Shown here piece after piece: positions 1 to 11,739 of a stretch of 64,000 bases of DNA. The DNA is from Luscinia megarhynchos (taxonomy: Eukaryota > Chordata > Aves > Passeriformes > Turdidae). The notes under the pieces are model-generated. The model had not been told where the DNA came from. It saw nothing but the letters and a program-made list of their open reading frames with translations, and ran no database searches. The stretch covers positions 44,948,951 to 45,012,950 of the forward strand of contig CM067564.1 of the NCBI GenBank assembly GCA_034336665.1, written 5' to 3'. Both the position numbers and the translations under genes were made by a program. Position 1 is the first letter of the stretch. The number at the start of each line of letters is the position of its first letter.

Positions 1-740
1 CTGCTGAACTTGGTTTTGTGTCTTTTCTTTTTTAATGTGCTTTTGCTAGAAGGAAGAAGTTTTGAGCTTTGTGGCCTTCCATGCACTTTGAGATGCTCTT
101 GTCAGACAAAATGGCATGAGGAAGTTTTTACCAGAAAATTACTCCTTGCTGTGGCTCTCATCCTGCTGGAATCATTGGAGGATGCTGCCCCAGCCAGTGA
201 AGTGGAATGAGCAGTTTGGTTCATCCTTCTGTCAGTGTCTGTGTATGGTCAGATGAGCTGCTCTCTGCATTCCCTGGGCTGTTGTGAGGGATTTAGACCC
301 GCAAAGTCCTCATAGACCCAGTGCAGGTACTTGAGATGGAGTGAATTAAATCCCACCTTGGTATTTCATTGTTTACAACTGGCAAATGTTTTCATTTTAA
401 GAGAGTTTTTTCAGTCATAACGGTTAGAAAAGAGCAATTTGATGCTTGATTAAAAGTAAGGAGAAGGCTTGCAAAATCTCTTCAGGTGAAAAGAATTCAG
501 AGTTCTGTGAGTGACTTAAAAGGATAAAATGAGAGTGGAATTTTAAATCACATATAAATATGTTATAAAATAATGTTGATTGCAAGGAACAGCTTGGTTT
601 GTCTTGAGTGCTTGATAGTTTCACCTGTTTTTCTTCATTCTTATATGAATAAGTGAAAAGTCTGCAGCTTGGAGATGTACTCAGAGACTGCATTTCTAGT
701 ACTATATATTCCATTTCAGAGGCTACAAAAGCATGTGCTC
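1..740. other. Non-coding stretch, no recognisable gene
   Basis: This is AT-rich sequence up to the first CR1 fragment. The open frames seen (10-210 on +, 424-714 on -) are short, lack splice context and resemble no family I know. I see no repeat boundary, promoter or RNA gene. It is most likely intronic or intergenic. Confidence 0.6.
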
Positions 741-903
741 ACAGGACAAGGAGGAATGGCTTCAAACTGAAAGAGCAGTTTTAGAGGAGATACTTGGAAT
801 GTCCAACCTGGGATAGTGGAAGGTGTCCCTGCTCCATGGCAAGGAGTGAGACTAGATGGGCTTTAAGGGCTCTTCTTACCAAAACCATTCTGTGATTCTG
901 TGA
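741..903 (+). mobile_element. CR1 LINE fragment, 3' end, + strand
   Basis: This is the 3' terminal part of a CR1 non-LTR retrotransposon. It starts at the 'aggacaaggaggaatggc' block, continues with 'aaactgaaagagca', and skips most of the usual middle before the 'gggatagtggaaggtgtccc' block. It ends with two copies of the octamer ATTCTGTG (887-902), the CR1 3' terminus. CR1 inserts by target-primed reverse transcription and is usually 5'-truncated, as here. It has no coding capacity. The internal deletion and mismatches indicate an old, inactive copy. Confidence 0.93.
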
Positions 904-3628
904 AGTAAAGAAAAAACCCCAGCATACTCAACAGAAGAAACTGGGTGAGATGAATCTGTCTTTAAAGGTCAGGTTGAATTTGGGTGTTACCACTTTCTGG
1001 TCGTTCCGTATGGTCAGTGGCAGCACCAGTTGAGCTGTTTCTGAGTTTTTAAGATGAGTTTGTGTCTGGACTTATTCACACACTACCAAGAAAAGGAAAA
1101 CCCAAACCTGAGCCTGAAGTGGATCTTTTAACTTCTTAGTTGTTAGTGGTTGTTCATCCAAATAAAGGAGTGATCTGACTCGCTGGAAATTTTGTGGTGC
1201 TTTACCCTCGATGCTGTGAGGTTGCAGTGCTCAGGTTTGTGTGGGTGAGTGGGCAGTCCTGCCTCAGTGTGCAAATACAGACTCTTCAGCAGCCTCTGGG
1301 CTAAGGTTAATGATCTTTTTCTGTTCTCTTTAGTTCTGTCTGTAGCTTCCTCAGTTTTGGGCTCTGCAAGAATGCAGACTGGTCTAAAAACTATGTAGAT
1401 TACATAATGTAGGGCTGGGGTTTCTTCCAGCTTGAGTGTTAGCTGATCTCAGTTTCTAGCAGGTTTGAAAAGCTCTTCTGCCCACCAAACCTTAGAGCAG
1501 GTGTTTGCTTCAGCAGTGGCATTTGCTGATCTGATTGTTATGTTAATTTCGGGAAAGACAATATTTTCTGGAGGTCTGAAGGATGCTGAGAGCTCAGTGT
1601 TTATTTGTTCCCATCAAATAAGTGTGGATTGAATGCAAATGTTCAGGGATGGTGTCAGGACAGAGAGGATGAGGGGTGTTTTCAGTTAATGTCTGCCAAG
1701 AATTAAGGAAAATTAACACAAAATTCTTGTGGTTTGGGAGAATACTCACTGGAAGAGTTGTCTGCTCCACACATGGGGGCTGTACAGAGTGCTTGGGATA
1801 ACTGGTTTGAAGCAAGGGTTCACATACAATTTGCAGAGGGATGTTTCACCACCTTTAGATGTAGTAGTTGGTAGTTAGTTACTGAGCACTTGTCAAGGAA
1901 AGGTCCTTGAGTCCCACAGTCGTTGCTCAGGCAGAAACCTTATGAAATCAGTGGTAAGATTTGTTGGTATCAAGGCCTGAAAAAACCTCTGCACTGGTTT
2001 AAATGTGAGGCAGGACTCCTCAGCAATCAGTGAATAATCAGCTTGGTGTTTATTCAGAGAGTTTGATTCCTTGAGGTTGTCTATTCTCCTCTTCTCTAAG
2101 GTCCTAAGGTTATTTCAGGAATGATGTTTCTGGTGTTGTCTGTTTTAGACACTTGACATGAGATTTCAAACTCTGAGGTGTTGGCAGTGGTACAACGTGT
2201 GGCTGGTTTATGGTAACTCCTGCTGAGATTTGAAATGCAAATACCATCTCTTCTGCTGGTTTTCAGAGCTCTGGTTCCCCTGCAACTGAGGGTTTCACCT
2301 GACAAGCATTGTCAAAGGTGATATCCACATAATCCCACTGGATTAAGATTAATCTCACCTGGGTATCTGGTTTTTAAAGTGAGATGAGATTTATCCAGAG
2401 TCTCCTAATTGCTGTAATAATACCATGCAGCAAGTAGTAAGATTTTAGCTTCTTTTTATCATCGTGGTTCTAAAGAGGGAACTTAAGCTTCCTTCATAAT
2501 TGTTTTTTCTTAGTGTTCTGCCATAAAAAGCAGAGAGCAGTCTAAAGATATTTGGGCAAAGTAAACTTGGTTCTGGATGTGGAGGGGTTTTTGTGTTGTT
2601 AGAAGAGGATGAGCATCCTAAAGATTTAAGTGAAACTCACTTGAAAAAGAAACAACAACTTGATTTGGTATATAAGCATTTTTTTAGAATGATGCTGCTG
2701 CTCCTCCTTGAAGCTCTTCCAACTGAAATACACACTGCCATATGCTGCTGGAATACCAGCACACGAACTGGATTAAAATACAAATGAACAGAACTGCAAT
2801 TTGAGGCTTTGGTCCTACAGAGGCATCCAAAATGGTTCCCTTTTTCACTCTGCTAAACACCTAAAGTTAGTTTTTCAACATGTCTGTGCAAAACATTTTG
2901 GAGTCTTTGGGTCTGAAACGAGGATGAAGAGGTTGAGAGCGAGAGAAAATAATTTTTTCCAATTTTCTTGTCCTGATCTAGGGCAGGTACAGGTGATGTG
3001 ATGCTGCTGTTCCAGCTATAGCAAATAAGGAGATAAGGGAAATTTTGTTAGCAGCTCAAGAAGCTTGGATACTTCTTTGGACATCCAGCTCTCCTGCTCC
3101 ATGGGACTAATCCAGATATTCAGTAGCTTCCAGAATTGTAGCCATAGTTCCACACTCCTCTCAACTTTAAGACACCAATATTTGTTGGCCAGGATTTGGA
3201 CTTTTTGATGTGCGTGTTAATCTTTTAAAATCTACTTTTGTATTTTAAGAGAATTTGTGGACCATATAAACAGCCTTTTTAATTGCAAACAGATCATTTA
3301 GATGCCTCATTTTTATGTTTTACATAGATACTTGCTAAGGAAAAATGCAAAGTTTCCCAGCTACTTCTCTCCTGAAAGTTGTTTTCAGACAGAGTAATGA
3401 TGAATAATAATGAGCAATATTTAACAGGGCTGTATATTGCTGTCATTGATGGGGAAGTGCTCCTGCTGCTTTTATTCAAAATGCTGATCCAATAGTGGTT
3501 GATGCTGTGATATTGGGAGGAAACATCTTAGTTTAATTCATGTGTTTTATTAAAGCCATAGATATTAATTTTAATAAAAATAACAGGTGCTTTGTAATCT
3601 TAAAAAGGCTGGAAAACTGTGATGCAAA
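904..3628. other. Non-coding stretch, no recognisable gene
   Basis: This is about 2.7 kb of AT-leaning unique-looking sequence between a CR1 fragment and a pyrimidine tract. Open frames are short (for example 1594-1815 and 2096-2305 on -, 2593-2787 on +), scattered across frames and unflanked by a convincing exon structure. I recognise no repeat family, RNA gene or promoter. Confidence 0.55.
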
Positions 3629-3708
3629 CCTCTTCTCCTCTCCTCCTTTTCTCTTCTCCTCTCCTCCCTTTTCTCTTCTCTTCTCCTTCCTTTTCTCTTC
3701 CTTTCTCT
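3629..3708 (+). repeat. 80-nt pure polypyrimidine tract
   Basis: Every base from 3629 to 3708 is C or T, arranged as imperfect CTCTT, CTCCT and CCTTTT units. The opposite strand is pure purine. Tracts of this type with mirror-symmetric parts can form triplex (H-DNA) structures and tend to vary in length. It is interrupted-repeat in nature rather than a clean microsatellite. Confidence 0.9.
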
Positions 3709-5511
3709 GGATAAAAAAGACCTAACAGGAATGCATGAAAATTATCAACAACATTCCTCACTAAGTATTCAGGAACAATCAGGCTACTAGGATTTCAATA
3801 GTTGATAATTGATGAGACTTTATAAATAACACTTTGAGTTCTTTTTACGTGCCTGCTGGGTTTTTTTTGGAAGGGGGAGGAATGTCAGACAAATTTCTGG
3901 CGTTTCTGTGCTACCTTGGAGACTAGAAAATGTTTCATTATTGGCATATGAGATTCTTATGTAACTTGGTAATTCTGGGAACAAGAATTTTAAGAAAAAT
4001 GCTGAGCAGTTCGAATCTCCTCGTAAAATTAGAAGATTTAAAACCACTGTGCAAAATACTTCAGTGATAAATTCCCCAGAAATATGAGTATTCCAAGCTC
4101 CTGGAATACATTAATTTTTCTAGGATTGTGTCCTTAAGGAGTTAAAGCTCCAAATCCCGTGGAGTGAATGACACACTGGCAGTTATTACATAAACCCAGC
4201 GTGTTTGCTTTTGCAGAATATTTAATGGGGGTACAATGGGAATGTGAGGGGAAGGTGGAGTTGCTGCCCCGTGGCATCAGGAGCAGAGCTGGTGCTGTTC
4301 AGGACGTGGTTTGTGTGCAGCCCCCAGCACAGGGCAGTGTGAAGGAGGTTGCCCTGATCTCTTACTGCTGTCAAGAAGTTTTTTATTTGTTTTCTCCAAG
4401 TTCAAGGTCTGTAATTCTAGCGGGACAAGCCAGGAAAGGACTTGCCCTGCTTTTTTTTTGTGTAAAACAGCGTGGCTTATCTTATCCACTCTCTTCAGAA
4501 CTCTTACTGTATTCCATAGAGAAAGCCTGATTGAATTTTTTTTTTCAGTAAAAAGTGAAAATAGTGGCTTGTTAGTGTTCACACCTGCTGTGTGAATTTC
4601 CTGATTCTTAAGTGGATTAGAAATTGCCATATTCCATTACCTTCTTGGGGGCACAGATAGTCTGACACAGGAATCCACTGATTTGGGATGACTCAGAATT
4701 AAAAATGAGTCAGTTATGCCTTATTCACTTTATTTATTTTTTTTTTAATGCAGAATTAAAAATAAGCAAGAGTTCAGAATCTATATACTTTATTTCTTGT
4801 ATCAGGAAACGATCTTCTTTCATTAGATTATTTTTGTGTTTTTCATTTCTTAGGGCTCGTCTGTGGTGTTGGGCACGTTGTTCTCTTTGTTCCCCTTCCC
4901 TCCTGGAATGCAAGGTGTTGGTACATCTAAAAGTCTTATCTTTTCCTGGATTACTGAACTGGGTGTGCTGTGCACTTTGGTGCCTCCAAGTAGTGTCTAA
5001 ACTTGAGTCAAAAATTCAGGTTCAGTACTTGCAGAAGGGGTGGCAGTAAAATGTGTCTGGATGATAGAAGGGCTGGAAAGAGAGAGCTGTGTCATGCAAG
5101 CAGCAAGCATGTCTTTAGTCACTTCTGTTAAGTGCTTTTCTGGCTAAAGTGTCCTCTTGCCTAAATTCTCATCATATTCTAATAATACACAATCAGAGTT
5201 ACCATTTACTTTCCCCTAAATTAAGGTCTTGCATTCTCTTTCTTTTTTCCCCTCTCTTTATTTTCCGTGTTACTTCTTGAGGTAATGAGGCACAAGAAAA
5301 ATAGAAAATCAGGTATTTTCCATGCCTGTATTTTTGCAGATAAGTTTAGCAAGAAGGAAAACCATCTATAAAATGCTTCTTTCAAGGCAAAGGAGCACAG
5401 TTAATCTTGAACATAAAGCAGCAGCCATTATATAGCAGTAACAAAATTAAACATGAAAATTAACTTCAATACTAACTTTAGGATTTTTATTTTTAATAAA
5501 AGGCAGGCAGC
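3709..5511. other. Non-coding stretch with overlapping chance ORFs
   Basis: This interval holds two overlapping + frames (4168-4530 and 4311-4595) and a - frame (4277-4630) that are open over the same bases. A locally low stop density, not selection, is the simplest explanation, since several frames are open together. A fair acceptor-like site (TTTGCTTTTGCAG) lies near 4217 but I find no matching donor. The sequence AGTTCGAATCT near 4009 resembles a tRNA B box, but no tRNA fold surrounds it. Confidence 0.5.
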
Positions 5512-5779
5512 GTTAGGACAAGGGAATGGATTAAAGCTGAAAGAGAGCAGATTTAGATTGGATATTAGGCAAAAATTCTTGGCTGTGAGGAGTAGGAAGG
5601 CCCTGGAACAGATTGTGCAGAGAGGCTGTGGCTGCCTCACCCCTGGAATTTTTCAAGACCACATTGGATGGGGCTTGGAGCAGCCTGGGATAGTGGAAGG
5701 TGTCCATGCCCATGGCAGGAGGTTGGAACTGGATGGTCTTTGGGGTCCCTTACATCCCAAATTATTCTGTGATTCCATG
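5512..5779 (+). mobile_element. CR1 LINE fragment, 3' end, + strand
   Basis: About 270 bp of CR1 3' region are nearly contiguous: 'ttaggacaagggaatgg', 'gattggatattaggcaaaaattctt', 'gctgtgaggag', 'gaggctgtggctgcc', 'ggcttggagcagcctggga' and 'ggaaggtgtccatgcccatgg' appear in canonical order. It ends in ATTCTGTG followed by ATTCCATG (5765-5779). Frames in it (such as 5453-5836) are derived from the element and are not host genes. Confidence 0.95.
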
Positions 5780-6358
5780 GAATTTTTAGATTCATGTCTC
5801 TGTATCAAGCCTGTGTGGTTCTCTGTGAAAGATTAACTTTTCCTCAGAAGTGCATCTTTGAATGCTGTTAGAAGCTCTGTCCTAAAACACCAAATAGTGG
5901 TAAATATTTCACAGTGCTGTTGCTAAAAAGCAAGGAGTTACTTCGAATTCAGGCTTGTTTGCCTTCCAGCTGTAATATCTTGCTGTGCCTGTCTCTCCAA
6001 GGGTCGAAGAGCTGTTTGTTTTTTGTCACATTCACAAAGCACCTATGAGAACAAGGTCAGGGACTCACCTCCCTAAGGATGGAGTCACTGAGTCTGTATC
6101 CCAGGCAGCCCCACTGTTTTCTGAGCTCTTCCCTGAACGCTTGCCAGTCCTTTGGCAGCGTGGATATCAGAACTGGACATGAAGTTCTAGCTTAGAACTC
6201 AGCTTGATTTGTTGCACCAACACTGAGATGATGTCATCAGAAAAGCCTTTAAGATGCTTTTACCCTGCACTGCCATCCCTACCAGAGTGATTCAGGATGG
6301 CTGCTCCTGAGCCCTTTCCTGGGAAAAAGTGAGTAGCCTGAACCCCTTCAAATCTGGG

Positions 6359-6366
6359 TGACGTCA
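6359..6366. promoter_or_regulatory. Perfect CRE palindrome TGACGTCA
   Basis: The octamer TGACGTCA is the consensus binding site of CREB/ATF bZIP factors. It is seen directly. Whether it is used is unknown, since no promoter or exon is evident nearby, and an 8-mer can occur by chance, although its central CpG makes it rarer in CpG-depleted DNA. Confidence 0.4.
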
Positions 6367-6431
6367 ATTTGTTAGGATTAAAGATAAATTGTTAGGATTA
6401 AAATCAATTGTTAGAATTAAAATCAGTTGTT
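6367..6431 (+). repeat. Short tandem repeat, about 3 units of 19-20 bp
   Basis: The unit TTGTTAGGATTAAA plus a short tail recurs with its TTG at 6369, 6389, 6408 and 6427 (periods 20, 19 and 19). The third unit has one change (GGATT to GAATT) and the last is partial. This is a small minisatellite-like expansion. Confidence 0.85.
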
Positions 6432-7065
6432 GCCTTCAACCACTGTCTCACTGTGGGGTGTTACTGTTTCCTCTGCCAGTGCTTCAGTTATCCATAAACT
6501 TAACTCTCAAATATTTTATTATAAAATAAAATTTCCAGTCCCATGTCTGTTTCTCCTTCATGTCACCCATTGCTCTCATAGGGAAGCCACCTTTGCAAGA
6601 AAAAGCAGTTACCAGCTCTGGAAAAGATGAGAGGACTTGGGTATCCCAGGTGAATATTCTTACGGACAGAATGAGTCATTTTTGTGTGGACTTCAAACAT
6701 GTGGGTGAGTGAATCATCAGGTGTTGAACAGATTAATCTGTTTTAATAGGACATGCACAAGATAATGTTTTCTCACTGAGACAACTTGTACCTGCCTAAA
6801 GACAATATTACAGAGGCAGAAATACAATGAAGTGTGCTTTGGAGCATGATACCTTGGGAGGTGATCCATGAAACTGCCTAGTGTTGCTTTTCATAGTTCT
6901 TGGTGTGCCTTAAGTAGCCTGTAGAGAATTGTTAAGAATAGATTTTTGGCAGAGGGAAATAATTAAAAGTTGACTGATAGTTGTGTATGAAATTGAGCGA
7001 GAGTTTGAGTTTCTGATGTGCTTGTGTTACAAAGCAGTTGTAGGTAGGATGTGCTTGTTTTTTCA

Positions 7066-7314
7066 CAGTCATAGGATAGGAGGAAATGGCATCAAGTTGC
7101 ACCAGGAGAGGTTCAGCGTGGATTTCAGTAAAAATTTCTTCACCAAAAGGGTTGTCAGGCTCTCTCACAGGCTGCCCATGGCTGTGGTGGAGTTGCCATC
7201 CCCCTGGAGGGGATGTGGCACTTGGGGACATGGATTAATGGTGGCATTGGCAGTGCTGGGTTAATGGTTGGACTCTGTGATCTTAGAGGGGTTTTCCAAC
7301 TGAAATAATTCTCT
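7066..7314 (+). mobile_element. CR1 LINE fragment, distinct subfamily, + strand
   Basis: It begins at 'agtcataggataggagg' and runs through 'caagttgcaccaggagagg', 'aaaaatttcttcaccaaaag' and 'gtcaggctctctcacaggctgccc'. The end carries 'gcagtgctgggttaatgg' and 'gatcttagaggggttttcc'. This tail differs from most other copies here, so it belongs to another CR1 subfamily, shared with the fragment near 28.2 kb. The 3' octamers are decayed, suggesting greater age. Confidence 0.92.
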
Positions 7315-9206
7315 TTAAATCTGCACACCTCATGATGTTGATCCAGCATGTATCAAGAGCACGTGAAAAAATAAAACCATGTCTTTGTTGAAGAGCTGTG
7401 CCCAGGGCCCTTTTAGGTAGAAAAAAAAAAAGAGGCTAAATTTCTTAGATTGTCTAAATGTTGGGGATTTTTTTTCAGTCCACAGCCAAGTTCCACTATC
7501 CAGAATTGTGCTTAGCATTGAGTTTTAATGAGGTCTGAAAATGACAGAGCAAAACCATCTTGCTGTTATGGCTGATTTAGGATAGGAAATGAGGTACAAA
7601 TGACATTTAGCCATGGGTTGGCAGAGTTGAGGGCTTCAGTGAAAACTCACCACAAGTTTACGTGAAAAGCTGGTGGTTCTTTCCTAGAACTTCATTTAGG
7701 GTTTAGTTTTGTACTAGTACTGTGAGGTCAGGCAGTTTTCTTCAGGCTTCACTGGAAAGCATTTCTCACTAGGTGTCCTTTAGAGGGTTTTGAAGGGATA
7801 AAAATTATTTTGGAGTGCATTACATGGACAAAACAATTTTCTGAGCAGCACCACTTTTTACATAAGTCAGGACTACAGGCTAGAAGCACACATTTGGTCA
7901 CCAGAGTAAATTTGAAGAGAGATTCATTCATTGCCAGTGAAGGTGCAGATGCTTTTAGGGTCTGACCCAATCCTTGTACATAAAAGCATCTTCATGCTTA
8001 TGGACTTCTGAATATGGATTTCGTGTAGAGTAGAAGGGTTGAGCACCAGAAGTGCAATAATAATAAAAAAACACAACACCACCCCCACTCTTCACACCCC
8101 CCCCTTCCCAGCTGTCTAGCTCAGTGAATTTCACACCACGGTTGCAAGGCCAGAATGATTATGAATTAGGGTTAGCACAAAATCTAGCTATTTGAAAATT
8201 TTACAGCATTTTACTGTAATGTAAAGGCTAGAATTTCTCCAGAAATCAAATCTGAAAAAAAGCACAAGGGCAGGGAGGTCTCACTTTGAAAACCCAATTC
8301 ATTGTGACAGAAAATGAGATTTTTAACCCTGTCTTTCAATCAGAAGAAATTGTGCCTTGTCCCCTTGCACTTTGCCATTTGAGTTCTCATCTGTTCTGCA
8401 CTCCTTCAAGCCAAGATCCACATCCCCACTTGAAGTGCATTAAAAATCTTGGGTATAATCAACATTTCTTGACTACTGGGTAATTTTTGATCTTTATTCT
8501 GAGTGTCCTTGGGCAGTGCCCCAGGATGTCATGACCAAATTCACAGGAGGAGCAGGCTATGGTGAGGTTTTTTTTGAAAGTACTATACTGTGAAGAGGCT
8601 CTCTGAGGGAGTATCTTTATTGTGGTAAAAGTCATACAGCAGATTTTCACTGTGATTGCAGCTTCAGCATAGCTCTCTCTAATTTAGTTAGCCCAAGGCT
8701 ATAACATACTGCTTTTCAGGATTGTAGAATGGCCATTAATGGGAATTTGCTGAGAGTGGGTGTGTGTGCCTGAAGGAAAATGTGCATAAAAAATTAAAGC
8801 CTCCTGCTTATGATGTGGTTGGTATGTGCTGCTGTCCTTGATCTAGCTTAACTGGGTACTGCAGGTGAGAGCAGCACAGCAGTTCTCTAAATAAGTCACT
8901 TCAGCCTTGAAGTCTGCATTTGATAAGATTTTGTTGGCCTCAGTAGTGTGCAGCTGGTTCTTACAAATGAATTTTTATCTGTGTACCCAGTGATTTACAT
9001 CCCTGTGCACAGAGAAGTGTCTTTGCTTTATGGATGGCACAACATACATGGCTTTCAAATATCCTTACACACAGGCAGCATTTAATTATATCTTACAGTA
9101 ATTTGTGATATGGATAAAAGTCCAGTCTTCAGTGTATGGCTCTTGCTCTGGCCAGGGTCATCTTTCCTTATATTGGCTTTTTTTTTTTTTCTTTTCTTAT
9201 TAAAGA
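7315..9206. other. Non-coding stretch, no recognisable gene
   Basis: This is about 1.9 kb between CR1 copies. It holds an A-run near 7422-7431, a C-run at 8097-8104 and a T-run just before the next CR1. Open frames (7749-7970 and 8459-8650 on -, 8286-8483 on +) are short, with no family resemblance or exon structure. Confidence 0.55.
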
Positions 9207-9423
9207 AGGCAGGTTTAGATGGGGAATCCTTCCCTGTGAGGGTGGTGAGGCCCTGGACAATAGAAGGAGCTGTGGCTACTCCATCCCTGGAAGAACCCAA
9301 GGCCAGGTTGGACAGGGCTTGGAGCAGCCTGGAATAGTGGAAGGTGTCCTTGGGCCATGGCAGGGAGTCTGAACTAGATATTCTTGAAAGTCCTTTCCAA
9401 CCCAAGCCCTTCTATGACTCTGA
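9207..9423 (+). mobile_element. CR1 LINE fragment, 3' end, + strand
   Basis: A CR1 3' region is readable from 'aggcaggtttagatgggg' through 'gagggtggtgaggccctgg', 'gagctgtggctactccatcc', 'ggacagggcttggagcagcc' and 'ggaaggtgtccttgggcc'. It ends in 'ttccaacccaagcccttcta' with eroded octamers. The T-rich stretch just upstream (9179-9200) is genomic and not part of a canonical CR1 tail, which lacks poly(A). Confidence 0.94.
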
Positions 9424-11433
9424 AATATTTAATAATACATTTTTTTCCATACTGTTGCTATTCATGGCAATATCAAGAAGTAAAAATTGCTTTTTTGCTG
9501 CAGAGGAGTATATATAGAAATAAGCTCCATCCCAGCTCCCTGCTTGCTGCCATGTTTTAAAGGAGGTGTGAGAGCTGTGATTGCATCCTTCAGAGTTTCA
9601 GGAAAGCATTGATGTTTCAGTGTGCTGAGCCAGAACACCTCAGTGTTCCCTAGGATTTAGTAACATCCCCTAGAGATAAGTCAGAGTTCCCCAAGAAATC
9701 CCAGATGGAAAGGAAACCAGTGTACATAGAGGAGAAATGGTGGTTGCCACTGTAGGTTTACAATCTGCCCTAATTCTCCTGAGACAAGGGGAGGTGGCTT
9801 GGTGGTTGTTCTTCTTCCCACTATTTTAGCACAGCATATTCCTGTGGGATTGTAGGACAGGAAGACTGCTGTGTTCCACAAGGCACTTCCACACAGGGCT
9901 CTTTTATCCCTCTCTAATTATGCTCAGTGTGGCAGCTACTGCTGTTAAGGACATGCTGCACTCATGGAAAAAAATATTGCTAGAATTTAGCTTTTAATTT
10001 ATTTGTCCTCCCATTCGGAGAGAACACTTAATGTGATTTTGTGTAATAAAGCCAACTATGTGTGCAGCCACAGAGGTGATTTTTCTAAATTTAAGGTTTC
10101 CTTTGAATTTATTCTTATCTCGAATAGATTGGATTACTATAGGCTGTGTCAGCGTGAGTCACTTGTAAGTGCCTGTTAATCCAATAAATCTGAGCGGTTT
10201 CTTATGGAAATACTATTTTCTGACTTCTATTTATATGATGGTCCTGGTCTTGTTGAATCCACACTGACTTAGTTGGAAATATCTCTTTGGAAAAAAAGGT
10301 ACAATTTCCCATGCAAATGGAAATTACAGTGAAGCAGTAAAATGAAAAATAGCCTCAAGTAATTAATAAATGGTTTAGAAGTTCTCTGTGTCACCTTTAT
10401 TATGTATTTTGTAGCAATACTGCCTGAGACTAAAAAGAATCATCAGAGGGTATTGTTTTGTTGTTTGTTTTATGGGGTTTTTCTCCCCAGCTACTAATGC
10501 TGTTCTACCCTCCATATTGTGTTTTTACATTACCCTGGAAGTTCTTTTCTTCACTTGTTGCCGCTGCCCTTTCAGGGGTATTGGTGGTTGCATCACTTAC
10601 TGATTTCCCACTCATAACATAGTCAACTACTGAAAACTAAACACTTTAGAGAAAAGTAGCTGTTTTAAAATAACTTCAGCCTTTTTCTATTTTACTTGTG
10701 CAGCAACTGGTATGCTGTGGCAGCAGAAGGCACAAGCTTTGCTATGGTTTGGAATTTTTGCCTGAAATAAGAAGGAAAAAATCAGTATAGGAAATGTTTT
10801 TCCAGCCTGAGATCAGTGTGCTTCTGTACCAGAGAGGGAGGGTCTAAACACTCCTAAAAGCTGGCTGGTAAAACCTGCTCCTCACTTGAGCTAGAAAGTG
10901 CAGACTATAACGATGTATACTATGCATTGGGAATTTCTAGTGCTGAGATGGGGGAAAAAAAATGTACTTACTGGAAATAGTTTGACAAAATTCAGTGTTT
11001 GTAACGCCTGTAACAGCACTGCTACTGTAAGGCACCACAATTTTCATAATCTTAAATTTGCTCCTATGTACCAAGTTTCCAAATACCTTCCTCCTCTCTG
11101 TCTCTAGCATTGAATTTTCTCGTGCACAGTATGAAGGATGGGATGCTGAAAATCCCTGGATCTCTGACGTGTTAACACAGACTTGTGTGGATGTTCACTG
11201 CCTGCTTGATGACACATGGAATGTTTATTGAGCCTGTGCACTAAAATGCTGCCGAGGCAACTGGAGCTGTAGTGGAGGAGATGAGAAATTCTCATCCCTA
11301 ACTGTGGCGTTTTGCAGAGGCAGCTCAAGACTGTGAGGTTGAGATTTTGGATTCCTTAGTGGTAGTTGTTGATGGGTAGCAACTCCAGATCCTGATTAAT
11401 TGGGATTTCAGCTAGTTTTGCCAGCTAAACATA
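9424..11433. other. Non-coding stretch with one microexon-like segment
   Basis: This is about 2 kb of AT-rich sequence. The piece 10070-10260 is information-rich and looks like conserved non-coding DNA, and includes a possible 37-nt microexon at 10128-10164. Open frames at 9681-9881, 10898-11107 and 11104-11328 are unrecognised. No repeat family is evident. Confidence 0.45.
10128..10164 (+). other. Possible 37-nt microexon (low confidence)
   Basis: A pyrimidine-rich stretch ending in ATAG (10126-10127 is AG) is followed by 37 bases and then GTAAGT at 10165. One frame is open and reads LDYYRLCQRESL; it needs two bases from an upstream exon and ends in phase 0. I recognise no protein. Cryptic sites like these are common, so this is only a hypothesis. 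Confidence 0.12.
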
Positions 11434-11533
11434 TGACCTGGTCTAGTGGGAAGTGTTCCTGCTCATGGCAGGGGTAAGAACTGAAGGATCTCGAAGGTCC
11501 CTTCCAGCCCAATCCATTTATCACTCTATGATC
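11434..11533 (+). mobile_element. CR1 LINE fragment, extreme 3' end, + strand
   Basis: Only about 100 bp remain: 'gacctggtctagtggg', 'aagtgttcctgctcatggca', then 'gaaggtcccttccagcccaa' and a terminal CTCTATGATCT remnant of the octamer repeats. It is strongly 5'-truncated. It lies about 200 bp from an oppositely oriented CR1 piece. Confidence 0.88.
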
Positions 11534-11739
11534 TCTCCAGAAGATGCTTCAAAGAAATCCAGAGGATACACACAGATTTGAAGGTATACAATAGAAATTT
11601 GAAGGTTTACAATGTCTAGAATAAAATTACAAGAGAAAAGGGAAAACAAAGCTGTGCGTCATGTTGATGTATTAAAGATAAGCTGTTTGAAAAGTAGATA
11701 CAAGGATACAATTCAAATCAATATAAAAACCTATTAGAA

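Larger units (their letters stand above)
5780..7065. other. Non-coding stretch with CRE and short tandem repeat
   Basis: This is AT-leaning sequence between two CR1 copies. It contains a perfect CRE palindrome and an adjacent 19-20 bp tandem repeat, listed separately. Open frames at 5985-6182 and 6427-6630 are short and unrecognised. Confidence 0.5.

Noticed and set aside
4008..4020. AGTTCGAATCT resembling a tRNA B box
   Set aside because: No A box, cloverleaf or acceptor stem can be drawn around it on either strand, and no terminator T-run follows at tRNA spacing.
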